Shown here piece after piece: positions 1 to 7,938 of a stretch of DNA of 64,000 nucleotides (position 1 is the first letter of the stretch; each line of letters begins with the position of its first letter). The position numbers were made by a program, and so were the translations under genes. The stretch is taken from assembly GCF_001517625.2 (NCBI RefSeq), contig NZ_LN999827.1, positions 553,429-617,428 on the forward strand, given 5' to 3'. A model generated the notes under the pieces. That model was not told where the DNA came from. It did no database searches and worked only from the letters and a program-made list of their open reading frames with translations. The DNA comes from Clostridium sp. AT4. GTDB lineage: Bacteria > Bacillota > Clostridia > Lachnospirales > Lachnospiraceae.

Positions 1-1443
1 CACCGCATTGTCAATAACCTCGTTGCTGGTTCTGTGGTGGTCCAGCACAACGATCGTCCGCACCAGGCGCAGAAGGGACGGCTCATCTGTAATGCTGGGA
101 CGGTTTACATCCACCACCACAAGCATGGTGCCTGCATCTGCCAGCTCTGCCGCCTGAGGCCCTTTTAGGAACATATCGTCCGGATATTCCGCATTGTCCA
201 GGAAGCGCTCCATCATGGGACGGACGGAGGAAGTAACCTCATTGAGCACAATATTGGCCTTTTTATTCATGGACATGGCGATCCGGTAAATGCCGATGGC
301 TGCGCCGAAGGCGTCAATATCTGCCAGACGGTGGCCCATGATCAGCAGCCGATCCTTATTTTCCATCAGTTCCCGCAGGGCGTGGGCCTTTACACGGGCC
401 TTCACTCGGGTTGTCTTTTCCATCTGCTGTGCCTTGCCGCCATAATACTGGATCTTATCCGAATCCTTTACGACCGCCTGGTCGCCGCCCCGTCCCAGAG
501 CCATATCAATCGAGGTTCTGGCATACTCATAATTCTGAGCATAACTTTCACCGTTCATGCCGATACCGATACTTAAGGTCACGGCCATCTCATTTCCGAT
601 ATTAACAGTCTTTACATCTTCCAGAATGGGGAAACGGGACTCCTGCATCTTAGCCATGTGCTGCTGGCAGATTGCAAAGAAATATTTATCCTTTTCAATC
701 TTTTTTACAATGCCGTTCATGGAAGCAATATACTTGCTGATCTTACGGTCGATCAGGGCCGTAAGCAGGGATCGCCGCACTTCTTCCACGCTTTCAAGCG
801 CTTCTTCGTAATTATCCAGATAAATCAGTCCTGCTACCAGTTTCTGATCATTGACCTGCTGTTTGTATTTTAACGTCTGGGTCTCATCCATGAGATAGAC
901 AGCCGTAATGCCGCCTTCTCCCGTTTCCAGACCATTATCAGCCACGGCCTGAGACAAGGAAGCAATCGCCAGCTCCCGCAGGTCTACCCGGTAATTTCTC
1001 TCCAAATATGAGCTGTGTATGCTCACTGTCTCTCCGCCTGTAGCCAGCATTTCCTTCGTAACCTCCGGAAACAGGGCCGTCAGATTAGGCGCTGCCGTCT
1101 TATCTTCCCCTAAGATCAATGAAAACTCGCGGTTCATCCACAAAAGACGCCCCGTCCGGTCTGCCACTGCATAGGGAACCAGCATTTCTTTCAGGATATC
1201 CTGCTTGCTCTGATCGTAAGCTTCCGCAAATGCGATCAGTCCTGCCAGGATTCCCCTTTTTCTGGAACAGTAAAGCCACAGCGCAATTCCAATATAGACA
1301 AGAGTAAAAGCCGAAACAATGATTCCCGCCGTAAACGACACCGCCCCCACAGCTGCCGCAAGCAGGACCATAAAGACTGTCAAATACAGCGGCCACTGCA
1401 GATATACGCGAAATGTCCACCGCATCTTTCCTTTATCTTTCAT
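1..1443 (-). CDS. gdpP: GdpP/YybT-like c-di-AMP phosphodiesterase, C-terminus beyond left edge
   Basis: Membrane-bound phosphodiesterase that hydrolyses cyclic di-AMP. I translated the minus strand from an ATG at 1443, preceded by GGAGGAAGG; the frame stays open for 481 codons to the window edge. It shows two N-terminal membrane segments (about residues 15-55), a PAS-like region, a degenerate GGDEF domain with GRGGDQAVVK in place of GGDEF, then the start of a DHH domain (GHRLADIDAFGAA, and VLDHHR near the edge). This order is diagnostic of GdpP. The full protein is usually about 650 residues, so the DHHA1 part lies outside the window. A promoter is visible upstream. Confidence 0.92.
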   Translation of the reverse strand, partial: MKDKGKMRWTFRVYLQWPLYLTVFMVLLAAAVGAVSFTAGIIVSAFTLVYIGIALWLYCSRKRGILAGLIAFAEAYDQSKQDILKEMLVPYAVADRTGRLLWMNREFSLILGEDKTAAPNLTALFPEVTKEMLATGGETVSIHSSYLERNYRVDLRELAIASLSQAVADNGLETGEGGITAVYLMDETQTLKYKQQVNDQKLVAGLIYLDNYEEALESVEEVRRSLLTALIDRKISKYIASMNGIVKKIEKDKYFFAICQQHMAKMQESRFPILEDVKTVNIGNEMAVTLSIGIGMNGESYAQNYEYARTSIDMALGRGGDQAVVKDSDKIQYYGGKAQQMEKTTRVKARVKAHALRELMENKDRLLIMGHRLADIDAFGAAIGIYRIAMSMNKKANIVLNEVTSSVRPMMERFLDNAEYPDDMFLKGPQAAELADAGTMLVVVDVNRPSITDEPSLLRLVRTIVVLDHHRTSNEVIDNAV

Positions 1444-1491
1444 ATCCTTCCTCCAATTTGTACCCGAAAATGGAATACGCCTATCTTATAG

Positions 1492-1520
1492 AGTATACCA
1501 TATCTGCCCGGATTCGTCCA
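1492..1520 (-). promoter_or_regulatory. Promoter of gdpP
   Basis: On the minus strand a -10 TATACT (1492-1497) lies 17 bp from a -35 TGGACG (1515-1520), about 50 bp upstream of the gdpP start. The -35 matches TTGACA at four of six positions. Seen by eye only. Confidence 0.5.
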
Positions 1521-1832
1521 TTGGAAAACGGATTTTGAAACGCAGGAGCTTTCATAAGCCTTTTCCAAACCGTAAGGCAAAATAAAAGATACGCACAAAA
1601 AACGGTTTACACGCAAAAAAGAATCGAATATAGTAGGAATGACAGCAGAGAATATCTTTAATACAGGAGTATTAGTGTGAAAGAAAGTAGAGGAAAGCCA
1701 TAGATTGGCGCACTTGAATAAGCTGTCTAAAGCAGGCAACTTTTTGAAGTGTTATAGAGTTAGGAAATTAGTTCAAGAAGCGAATGGTTCATCAGGAGGA
1801 AGTAATCCTTCTCGTTGCAATAGTTTCCTGGC

Positions 1833-3047
1833 TTATTTGATAGCCTTCGCTTTTTGTTTTTCAACAAGAGCTACAGGCATATCGATTTTGTAAAGATCGC
1901 TCGGATTCCACTGCTCACCAGTAGACAGCATCTGGTAGATGGCGGTAAGAATCATACGGGCAATAGCGATAATGGCTCTTTTCTTGCCACGACGTTTAAC
2001 AAGAGATTCATATTTCTTTTTGTAGTAAGGAGATTTGTCAGATTTTACGGCTGCATGAGCACACTGTACTAATGCAGGTTTGAGGTAGACTCCGGCACGT
2101 GTAATCCGGACAGATTTCTTCTTACCAGCAGATTCATTGCTGCCAGGTGTTAAACCAGCCCAGCAACATAAACGTTTGGAACTTGAGAACTGAGACATAT
2201 CAGTGCCAATTTCGGAGATGATAGTGATTGCACTATCACGTTTGACACCCGGAATGGTACAGAGGAACTGGACAGCATTTTCAAAATCAGTGTTAGAAGA
2301 AATCATATTTTCTATCATTTTATCAACATCATTGATTTCGGCTGTGATATAATCCATATGTGCGCGGACAAGGCGCATACGGTATTTTTGGGCATCAGTC
2401 ATCTGATATCCTTCGACGGATTCTATAACAGCATCTTCTTTGGATTTGAGGCTCCGAAGAAGTTTTGATGCGATTTCTTCGTGGTTAATGGATGAACCCG
2501 ATTGTTCAAGCAGATAGTCGATAATGGATGTGGATGACTTCCCAAAGATATCGGAAACAACAGAATCTAATGCAACATTGCAAACAGTAAGAGCATTCTG
2601 ATATCTATTCTTTTCACTTGAACGGCAGGAAACAAGCTTGTAACGATAGCGAGTGTATTCCCTGAGAATACGGACTTTCTTGCAGGGAATATAACTGCCT
2701 TTGACAAGTCCAAGACGGAACAAATCCCCAATCCATTTAGAATCTTTTGTATCATCTTTGTTGCCTTTCACCGCCTTTACCCATTTAGGATTGGCAATGA
2801 CAACATTGATATCATCTTCCAGAAGATTAAAGACAGGAACCCAGTATTTACCTGTGGATTCCATGCAGACATCATGGCAATCATTGTCGAGAAGCCATTG
2901 CTTGAATTCAAGAATTGAATTGTTAAAGGTGGAAAAACGCTTCTTTTGGTAAGAAGGCTCAATGCCGCCGGTAGTTTTTACAATTGTGGCAACGAGAAAA
3001 GATTTGTGAACATCGACACCACAACAGGTTTGATAAGTAACTTTCAT
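1833..3047 (-). CDS. IS110-family transposase (DEDD recombinase)
   Basis: RNA-guided recombinase that moves the IS. The chosen ATG at 3047 is preceded by AAAGGAG at good spacing; a longer reading frame to 3098 lacks a site. The 404-residue product has the N-terminal DEDD/RuvC-like domain (GVDVHKS with D12, MESTGKYW with E63, KDDTKDSKW with D99 and D102) and the C-terminal Tnp20 domain (IPGVKRDSA, WAGLTPGSNES with the expected serine). Length is typical. The frame is intact, so the element may be active. Confidence 0.93.
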   Translation of the reverse strand: MKVTYQTCCGVDVHKSFLVATIVKTTGGIEPSYQKKRFSTFNNSILEFKQWLLDNDCHDVCMESTGKYWVPVFNLLEDDINVVIANPKWVKAVKGNKDDTKDSKWIGDLFRLGLVKGSYIPCKKVRILREYTRYRYKLVSCRSSEKNRYQNALTVCNVALDSVVSDIFGKSSTSIIDYLLEQSGSSINHEEIASKLLRSLKSKEDAVIESVEGYQMTDAQKYRMRLVRAHMDYITAEINDVDKMIENMISSNTDFENAVQFLCTIPGVKRDSAITIISEIGTDMSQFSSSKRLCCWAGLTPGSNESAGKKKSVRITRAGVYLKPALVQCAHAAVKSDKSPYYKKKYESLVKRRGKKRAIIAIARMILTAIYQMLSTGEQWNPSDLYKIDMPVALVEKQKAKAIK

Positions 3048-3190
3048 AGTCAGACTCCTTTCGTGAATGATAAGAAGCCATTGACTGAACTGCCACACAA
3101 TTAAACGAAAGGCTTAAACAATTCTTAGTGTACGGATTCATGATGCCACTTATTTGTGCTTGAAAAGGCAGAACTTACACTGATTAATAT
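3048..3190 (-). ncRNA. Candidate bridge-RNA region of the IS110 element
   Basis: This is the non-coding stretch upstream of the transposase, where IS110-group elements encode their bridge RNA. I did not fold it reliably or identify its target- and donor-binding loops. The call rests on position and family knowledge only. Confidence 0.3.
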
Positions 3191-3307
3191 GCTGTCTAAA
3201 ACGAAGGAAGTTATTACAACTCCTCCTCCCGTGCTTTGTAGTGTAGCTTCTTGCAAACTATTTTACAGCACAGTGTAGAGAGTTGGAACACTTTCATTAC
3301 TATTTGT

Positions 3308-3326
3308 GCCGCCAGCCGAAGGCGGC
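3308..3326 (+). promoter_or_regulatory. GC hairpin just upstream of the YitT ribosome binding site
   Basis: GCCGCC (3308-3313) and GGCGGC (3321-3326) form a perfect 6-bp stem with a 7-base loop. It ends 5 bases before the GGAG used by the downstream gene. No U-tract follows, so it is not a terminator; it could affect initiation or be incidental. Confidence 0.35.
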
Positions 3327-3341
3327 GGAATGGAGATTCAT

Positions 3342-4196
3342 ATGAAAAAATCAGACTTTATGAAAGAATTTATAGTAATAACCTTTGCCACCCTCATTGT
3401 TTCAGCCGCCGTGTTCTTCTTTCTGATCCCCAGTCAGGTGTCTGTAGGAAGCATATCCGGTCTGGCTATGATCCTCGGCAATATCATCCCTCTCCATATC
3501 TCCATCATTACTTTTATCCTTAACGGGCTTTTGCTGATAATCGGCTTTCTCCTGATCGGAAAGGAATTTGGCGCAAAAACGGTTTACACCTCTCTTCTGC
3601 TTCCATTATTTTTAAGGATATTTGAAATATGGTTCCCCGATTTTTCATCCATTAACGGCGATCCCTTTCTGGATATGGTCTGCTATATCTTTGTTGTAAG
3701 CATCGGACTTGCAATTTTATTCCGGGAAAATGCCTCCTCCGGGGGACTGGATATTGTGGCAAAGCTGTTAAACAAATATTTCCGCATGGACATGGGAAAA
3801 GCCATGGCGCTTCCCGGTATGTGCGTGGCCCTGTCCTCTATCCTGTTTTATGATAAAAAGCTGGTCGTTTTAAGCCTTTTAGGCACCTATTTAAACGGGC
3901 TTGTACTGGATCACTTCATATTCGGCCTGAATCTGAAAAAACGAGTCTGCATCATCTCTGAAAAAGAAGCTGAAATACGCAGTTTTATCCTAAACCGCCT
4001 TCACAGCGGCGCTACCATCTATGAAGGCCGGGGCGCCTATGACGGTCAGCCTAAAACAGAGATCATTACCATCGTGGATAAAAATGAATACGCCCTTTTG
4101 ATGTCGTATCTTTTAAAAACAGACCCTTCCGCCTTTGTCACAGTTTACACGGTCAGCGAAGTAATCTACCGGCCGAAACCCCGCCAAATTTTATAA
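3342..4196 (+). CDS. YitT family membrane protein (DUF2179 C-terminal domain)
   Basis: Integral membrane protein of unknown transport role. The start at 3342 (MKKSDF) has GGAG at 3332-3335; upstream in-frame ATGs at 3306 and 3330 are less well placed. The 284-residue product has about five hydrophobic segments in its first 190 residues, including the family-typical FFLIPSQVSVGSISG and ENASSGGLDIVAK. A cytoplasmic DUF2179 domain follows (GATIYEGRGAYDGQ, then the ITIVDKNEYALLMSYL strand-helix). It lies between the IS and the tRNA pair with no evident operon partner. Confidence 0.88.
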   Translation: MKKSDFMKEFIVITFATLIVSAAVFFFLIPSQVSVGSISGLAMILGNIIPLHISIITFILNGLLLIIGFLLIGKEFGAKTVYTSLLLPLFLRIFEIWFPDFSSINGDPFLDMVCYIFVVSIGLAILFRENASSGGLDIVAKLLNKYFRMDMGKAMALPGMCVALSSILFYDKKLVVLSLLGTYLNGLVLDHFIFGLNLKKRVCIISEKEAEIRSFILNRLHSGATIYEGRGAYDGQPKTEIITIVDKNEYALLMSYLLKTDPSAFVTVYTVSEVIYRPKPRQIL

Positions 4197-4215
4197 AATA
4201 ATTTCATTCCCCCTC

Positions 4216-4244
4216 TTGATTTTTCCCCGCTCATGTGATATTAT
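4216..4244 (+). promoter_or_regulatory. Promoter of the tRNA-Tyr/tRNA-Leu unit
   Basis: -35 TTGATT (4216-4221) and -10 TATTAT (4239-4244) with a 17-bp spacer, ending 25 bp before tRNA-Tyr. It probably drives both tRNAs. Confidence 0.65.
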
Positions 4245-4269
4245 TATCACTGCTTATCAAACAAAGCAT

Positions 4270-4351
4270 GGGCGAATTCCCGAGTGGCCAAAGGGGACAG
4301 ACTGTAAATCTGCTGGCACTGCCTTCGGTGGTTCGAATCCACCTTCGCCCA
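4270..4351 (+). tRNA. tRNA-Tyr (GTA)
   Basis: Acceptor stem GGGCGAA pairs with TTCGCCC and is followed by discriminator A. The anticodon loop CTGTAAA gives GTA. A long variable arm is present (class II), as expected for bacterial tRNA-Tyr, and the T-loop is GGTTCGAATCC. CCA is not encoded. Confidence 0.95.
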
Positions 4352-4443
4352 GTTGCATACCAGAGTAAGCTTAAGAGCATCAGTGCTTTGCATGTAAAGG
4401 CTCTTGTTTTCAGCCCAAGTATGCATATACTCCTATATGGAAT

Positions 4444-4529
4444 GCCGCAGTGGCGGAACTGGCAGACGCCCGGGACTTAAAATCCCGTGGGTAGTGATAC
4501 CCGTACCGGTTCGATTCCGGTCTGCGGCA
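4444..4529 (+). tRNA. tRNA-Leu (TAA), integration target
   Basis: Acceptor stem GCCGCAG pairs with CTGCGGC, discriminator A at 4529. The anticodon loop CTTAAAA gives TAA, and a long variable arm is present. The last 23 bases are also the left copy of the 25-bp repeat that bounds the integrative element, so the 3' part of this gene is supplied by element-borne sequence and the tRNA remains complete. Confidence 0.95.
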
Positions 4530-4531
4530 TT
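4507..4531 (+). repeat. Left attachment site, 25-bp direct repeat
   Basis: Begins CGGTTCGATTCC and ends CTGCGGCATT; identical over 25 bp to 9386-9410. It covers the T-arm and acceptor 3' half of tRNA-Leu plus two bases beyond the discriminator. Bases on either side differ between copies, so 25 bp is the exact limit of identity. Confidence 0.93.
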
Positions 4532-4543
4532 AGTTAAAAATGG

Positions 4544-4581
4544 GAGAAACGTTGAATTTACAGCGTTTCTCTTATTTTTTT
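4544..4581 (+). terminator. Element-supplied terminator after tRNA-Leu
   Basis: GAGAAACG (4544-4551) pairs with CGTTTCTC (4564-4571), followed by TTATTTTTTT. It lies inside the element immediately after the reconstituted tRNA-Leu and replaces the native terminator, which is now at 9418-9449. Confidence 0.8.
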
Positions 4582-4592
4582 GTTTTAAAATG

Positions 4593-4611
4593 TTTGAACA
4601 CCTTTGAACAC
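4593..4611 (+). repeat. Tandem TTTGAACAC, candidate integrase arm sites (left end)
   Basis: TTTGAACAC occurs at 4593-4601 and 4603-4611 (10-bp period). The same nonamer is again doubled near the other end at 9308-9327. Paired short direct repeats near both ends of a tyrosine-integrase element are typical of arm-type binding sites. Confidence 0.6.
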
Positions 4612-4612
4612 T

Positions 4613-5869
4613 TTATGATGAAATACCAAGATTCTGAAAAGCAAGCCTGTCATTCTTCCTCTTATTGACATTCCGCAAGTAATGCAATGTTGTAGCTGTC
4701 TCACTATGTCCCATTAAATAACTAAGGGTTGTAAGATTATTTCCGTCAAAAGCTGTTGAAGCATTGTAAAAGCGGATTTTATGACTGGAATGATAAGGAA
4801 CACCGGCTTCTTTGCAATATTTCTTCAAACGGCGATTAAAGCTGTCTGTTGTCATAATCTCGCCGTTGGGTTCAAAGACATATATTCCATTTGGATTTAA
4901 TTCCTTTGCTTTGTGAAGAATTTTAAGTGCTTCGTCTGTAAGGAACTGTTTACGGAATCCATGAGAAGTATTTCCTTTCATTTGATTTACTACTTTTACT
5001 TTTCGGCTTGAGAATGTTAAATCATCATTCAATGTACGTTCACAGGTCGCCTGTCTGTGAAGATATACAAGCCTGTTATTGTAGTCAATATCTTCCCAAC
5101 GGATAGCTTTTGTTTCTCCAACACGGATAAAGAGATAGAAAGATAACTGTATTGCAAGAGAATATGGTTCTATGATACACCGAAGATAATTTAATAACTT
5201 ATGCGTATCATCACGGGAAAATACATTGTCACTTTGTACTTCTACTGGCTTATAGGTAAACTGTTTGAAATTCACATCAGAGACAGGATTATGTGATATA
5301 ATTTCTTCTTCAATCGCATAACTCATGATTCCATTCAAAACAGAACGGGCATTACTGACTCGCTTGTGCGTGAACTGTCGGTCTTTTGTAGCTTCTCTGA
5401 AAAAGCGGATAAGCGTGATTGGTTTGATTTCGCCTATCTTCATTTTAACAAGTTCTGTATCTTTGAAAAATCTATTCCATTCAGATACATATTCTTGAAT
5501 TGTTTTTGCTTTTACGGAAGTATAATCTCTTTTATACAAAAGCCATTCAGCATATAATTCTTCTAGTGTGACATTCTGACGGTTTTCAGCTTTCTGCTTT
5601 TCGATATAAAATCTGATGATTTCTTTTTCAAGGTTCTCTTTACTCTTCCTCTTAACAGGACGGCGTTTGTTAGGTTTGGTTTCATCGGGTAAATAAGTAC
5701 GCCAGCTTTTTTCTGATTCCGAGTAATAAATTTCATATTTGTGATTCTTCAAGATTTTTTTATTTGCCATAATTTTAAAATCTTTGAAGACTTCATCTGT
5801 GGTCATGTTAGCACAGGTGGCTAACGTATTCAATAATGTTATATCTGAAAACGTAACGGGATTATCCAT
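4613..5869 (-). CDS. int: Tyrosine recombinase/integrase
   Basis: Catalyses site-specific integration and excision at the tRNA-Leu site. The 418-residue protein has an N-terminal AP2-like arm-binding region (about residues 36-70), a SAM-like core-binding domain (about 100-195) and a catalytic domain with the full tetrad: R249 (FIRVGE), H363-x-x-R366 (HKIR), H388 (MGHSE) and nucleophile Y397 (LHYLRN). The gene ends 82 bp from the left attachment repeat, the usual position. Its start overlaps the end of rep by 8 bp, so both are translated from one message. A later start at MANKK is possible. Confidence 0.95.
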   Translation of the reverse strand: MDNPVTFSDITLLNTLATCANMTTDEVFKDFKIMANKKILKNHKYEIYYSESEKSWRTYLPDETKPNKRRPVKRKSKENLEKEIIRFYIEKQKAENRQNVTLEELYAEWLLYKRDYTSVKAKTIQEYVSEWNRFFKDTELVKMKIGEIKPITLIRFFREATKDRQFTHKRVSNARSVLNGIMSYAIEEEIISHNPVSDVNFKQFTYKPVEVQSDNVFSRDDTHKLLNYLRCIIEPYSLAIQLSFYLFIRVGETKAIRWEDIDYNNRLVYLHRQATCERTLNDDLTFSSRKVKVVNQMKGNTSHGFRKQFLTDEALKILHKAKELNPNGIYVFEPNGEIMTTDSFNRRLKKYCKEAGVPYHSSHKIRFYNASTAFDGNNLTTLSYLMGHSETATTLHYLRNVNKRKNDRLAFQNLGISS

Positions 5870-6695
5870 AAGATTCCCCCTTTACGCAAGGATTTTCTTT
5901 TTTAATTTTGATGTAGATAACACTGCTGTCCTTTAAGCATGAACCAGTAGATAAGAAAGCGTTGGTATCGTAAATTTGCCTTGTGTATTCTTTCTGAAAG
6001 ACGATATTTTCTTTTTGTAAGTCATGTAAAATGTCTTCGGTCAGCATGACTTTTGTTTCGTGTGGAACTTTCAGATTTTGAGATTTAAAAAAGGCTTTTT
6101 TCTTATGTTCTTTCAAATCAAGGTCTTTTCCAAAATACTTGCTAAGATAACGACCTCTGTTTTCTTTGCTGTCTACATCAATGCGATTGATTTTAATAAA
6201 TCCATGTGACCATAAATTCTGTAATTTTTCTTTTGCTATATACGGAAAATCAAAGAAAATAACATGATAATGGATTGCTCCACGCTTCTGTTTCTCCCAC
6301 GTTGCAAGGTATTTTAATAACTGGGTTTTGGTATGGTACAAATAATAATTTAATCGCTGGATAAAATACTTAAATTCACGGTTAGTTATCAGGATTTCCT
6401 GAATGTTTTCTTTAAATGTCAGCGTTACAAATTTTGTTTTGTTATCAAAGTTGCAGTCAACAATACGGGCAATATCCCAACGAGCCTGTTCGTAATGTTT
6501 CTGCTTGCGTTTTAAACTGTCATATTGCTTATGAGCTGACATTTCATCAAATTTTTTTCGGTTACTTGTGTCTGTTAAATCTGCCTTTTCTTTCGAGTGA
6601 ATAAAAATAGGGTTTTCGTAAATATATACTTCTTTTGTAGTAGGAGTTTCAATGATTTTCGTATTGTATGCAAAACACTCTTTTGTTTTGCTCAC
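5862..6695 (-). CDS. rep: Rolling-circle replication initiator (HUH endonuclease)
   Basis: Predicted to nick the element at a double-strand origin and start rolling-circle replication of the excised circle. I chose GTG at 6695 because AGGTGAG precedes it; a TTG at 6716 would add 7 residues without a good site. The 277-residue product shows motif 1 (KFVTLTF, about residue 90), motif 2 HYHVIFF (the HUH metal-binding pair) and motif 3 RYLSKYFGKD with two candidate tyrosines. The product is small and no separate relaxase is present. A hairpin upstream (6792-6854) is the candidate origin. Confidence 0.82.
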   Translation of the reverse strand: MSKTKECFAYNTKIIETPTTKEVYIYENPIFIHSKEKADLTDTSNRKKFDEMSAHKQYDSLKRKQKHYEQARWDIARIVDCNFDNKTKFVTLTFKENIQEILITNREFKYFIQRLNYYLYHTKTQLLKYLATWEKQKRGAIHYHVIFFDFPYIAKEKLQNLWSHGFIKINRIDVDSKENRGRYLSKYFGKDLDLKEHKKKAFFKSQNLKVPHETKVMLTEDILHDLQKENIVFQKEYTRQIYDTNAFLSTGSCLKDSSVIYIKIKKENPCVKGESYG

Positions 6696-6791
6696 GAATC
6701 TCACCTCATATCCCAATTTTTGTAATGAATGTTCCGATTGTTTTCGGAAGATGTTGTTTTATATATCAAGTATAGTTAGAAGAAACTCTTC

Positions 6792-6854
6792 TCTCATGTA
6801 GGTCAGCCAGTCAGCACCTATGACGTTGTCCGGCACTGACTGTCTGACGTGAGA
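6792..6854. other. Long imperfect hairpin, candidate double-strand origin
   Basis: GTCAGCCAGTCAG (6802-6814) pairs with CTGACTGTCTGAC (6836-6848) at 12 of 13 positions around a 21-base loop, with further TCTCA/TGAGA pairing outside. It sits in the gap between rep and the upstream small gene, the usual place for a rolling-circle nick site. The nick site itself is not determined. A simple terminator is less likely because no U-tract follows on either strand. Confidence 0.5.
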
Positions 6855-6858
6855 ATGA

Positions 6859-7179
6859 TTATTTCATTCCAGCTTTTCTGATATTGTCAGCCTCTGCCTT
6901 AACAGAAAGGCGTCCATTGTAGAGACTTGCCCATGTATGTAACCCCTCAAATGAGACAGGAACTTGTCCTTTCTGCTCAAGTTCTTCATTGGAGACAAGC
7001 TGGGTATTAGCTCTTACGCCGACCTTGACTTTTTCAAACTTTAACTTTGGAAGAAGAACGGTGTAGTAAAATCCTAATTTTTCCTTTGTAGAAAAGTCTA
7101 CCCATTCAGAAACTTCTACTAACTGAAACTGTTCTTCCAACTTGTTAGGATTTAAAATAAAGTCATTTCCTCGAATCAA
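6859..7179 (-). CDS. YdcP/DUF961-like conserved mobile-element protein
   Basis: Small protein of unknown function, 106 residues, starting at TTG (7179) with a strong AAGGAGGTGATATA in front. The short length and its position just upstream of rep recall the DUF961/YdcP proteins next to rep genes in Tn916-like elements, but I recognise no firm motif. It is the first gene of the minus-strand message that continues through rep and int, under a near-consensus promoter (7229-7257). Confidence 0.6.
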   Translation of the reverse strand: MIRGNDFILNPNKLEEQFQLVEVSEWVDFSTKEKLGFYYTVLLPKLKFEKVKVGVRANTQLVSNEELEQKGQVPVSFEGLHTWASLYNGRLSVKAEADNIRKAGMK

Positions 7180-7197
7180 TATATCACCTCCTTCGGA

Positions 7198-7216
7198 ATA
7201 TCTGATTATCAGATAT
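7198..7216. promoter_or_regulatory. Perfect palindromic operator in the element control region
   Basis: ATATCTGAT-T-ATCAGATAT is a perfect 9-bp inverted repeat with a one-base centre. It lies just downstream of the minus-strand -10, where a bound repressor would block transcription. A related imperfect copy (TATCTAAATATCCGATA, 7264-7280) lies next to the plus-strand -35. Both fit binding by the adjacent xre-type regulator. Confidence 0.7.
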
Positions 7217-7228
7217 TAAGATATTCAT

Positions 7229-7257
7229 ATAATACAACAGAAAAAATATAATGTCAA
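7229..7257 (-). promoter_or_regulatory. Promoter for the YdcP-like/rep/int operon
   Basis: On the minus strand -35 TTGACA (7252-7257) and -10 TATTAT (7229-7234) are separated by 17 bp. Its expected start point falls beside the palindromic operator. Confidence 0.8.
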
Positions 7258-7286
7258 GAAAAATATCTAAATATCCGATAAAAAGA

Positions 7287-7315
7287 TTGACAGACAAAAA
7301 ATGTTGAAATATAAT
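7287..7315 (+). promoter_or_regulatory. Consensus promoter for the element regulator
   Basis: TTGACA (7287-7292), 17 bp, TATAAT (7310-7315): a perfect sigma-A consensus. It is back to back with the rep/int promoter; the -35 boxes are 29 bp apart. Confidence 0.85.
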
Positions 7316-7338
7316 GGTGCTTATAAAGGAGGTTCAGT

Positions 7339-7755
7339 ATGAATAAAATAAAAGAACTGCGGAAAGAAAATAATATTACAGTTGCAGAGTTGGCAAAGGA
7401 ATTAGGGATATCACAAAGTATGCTGACAAATTATGAAAACGGGAATGGAACGCCAAGAGATGAATCCATATGGGAAAAGCTGTCGCAGATATTTGGAGTG
7501 AGTAAAAGTCACGTTATGGGATTGACTACAGATATTGAAACGACAAACAAGACAAAGCGGTTGAGAGTGGTCGTGGATATGTCTCAGCCAGTATCCATTC
7601 AACCTAAAAGTCAGACAGACCTTGATGTACTGACAAAGCTGGACTTAATAGACAGTGATGATATGGGAGAAGTGCTGAAGTTCTTAGATAAACTTTTAGC
7701 CCAAAGCAAATATGAGGGGCGGAGAGAAACACTGATAGAATACGTTGCAGAATAA
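7339..7755 (+). CDS. Xre/Cro-CI family transcriptional regulator
   Basis: Predicted repressor of element genes. The 138-residue protein starts with an HTH_3 domain (residues 3-58; VAELAKELGISQSMLTNYENG is the HTH) followed by a C-terminal tail without a peptidase motif, so it is not a LexA-like self-cleaving repressor. Ribosome site AAAGGAGG is well placed. It is divergent from the YdcP-like/rep/int operon, and operator-like palindromes lie between the two promoters. Confidence 0.88.
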   Translation: MNKIKELRKENNITVAELAKELGISQSMLTNYENGNGTPRDESIWEKLSQIFGVSKSHVMGLTTDIETTNKTKRLRVVVDMSQPVSIQPKSQTDLDVLTKLDLIDSDDMGEVLKFLDKLLAQSKYEGRRETLIEYVAE

Positions 7756-7889
7756 TAAACGTTTCCGAAGCCGTCCACTTGCCCAGCCGACCCGCCGCCC
7801 TGTTAGGAACCGTCGCTCTGGGCATCCTGCGGAACGTTAGTTTTTGAAAGAATACGAACAAAAAGGAATATGCATTGCAAGTTTTAAAA

Positions 7890-7938
7890 GGATAGCAGAC
7901 AGCACCATGAATGAAGTGTTGTCATGCTATTCTTTTTT
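7890..7938 (+). terminator. Terminator after the element regulator
   Basis: GGATAGCA...TGCTATTC forms a long, slightly interrupted stem with inner ACAGCAC/GTGTTGT pairing, followed by six T. It separates the regulator from the opposing small frame. The 130 bp between the regulator stop and this hairpin hold nothing else recognisable. Confidence 0.75.

Larger units (their letters stand above)
1723..3200 (-). mobile_element. IS110-family insertion sequence, inferred extent
   Basis: The transposase gene has about 110 bp of non-coding sequence on its 3' side and about 150 bp on its 5' side. A 10-bp direct repeat, GCTGTCTAAA, occurs at 1723-1732 and 3191-3200, in a wider match of form T-AATA-GCTGTCTAAA. 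The spacing (about 1.47 kb) fits an IS110 element, and such elements recombine at a short core without terminal inverted repeats. I infer that the ends lie within these repeats. In this family the non-coding end upstream of the transposase encodes the bridge RNA, which here would be 3048-3190. Exact ends are not proven. Confidence 0.55.

Noticed and set aside
1100..1420. 106-codon frame on the minus strand
   Set aside because: Out of frame with gdpP, whose true frame I translated from 1443 to the window edge.
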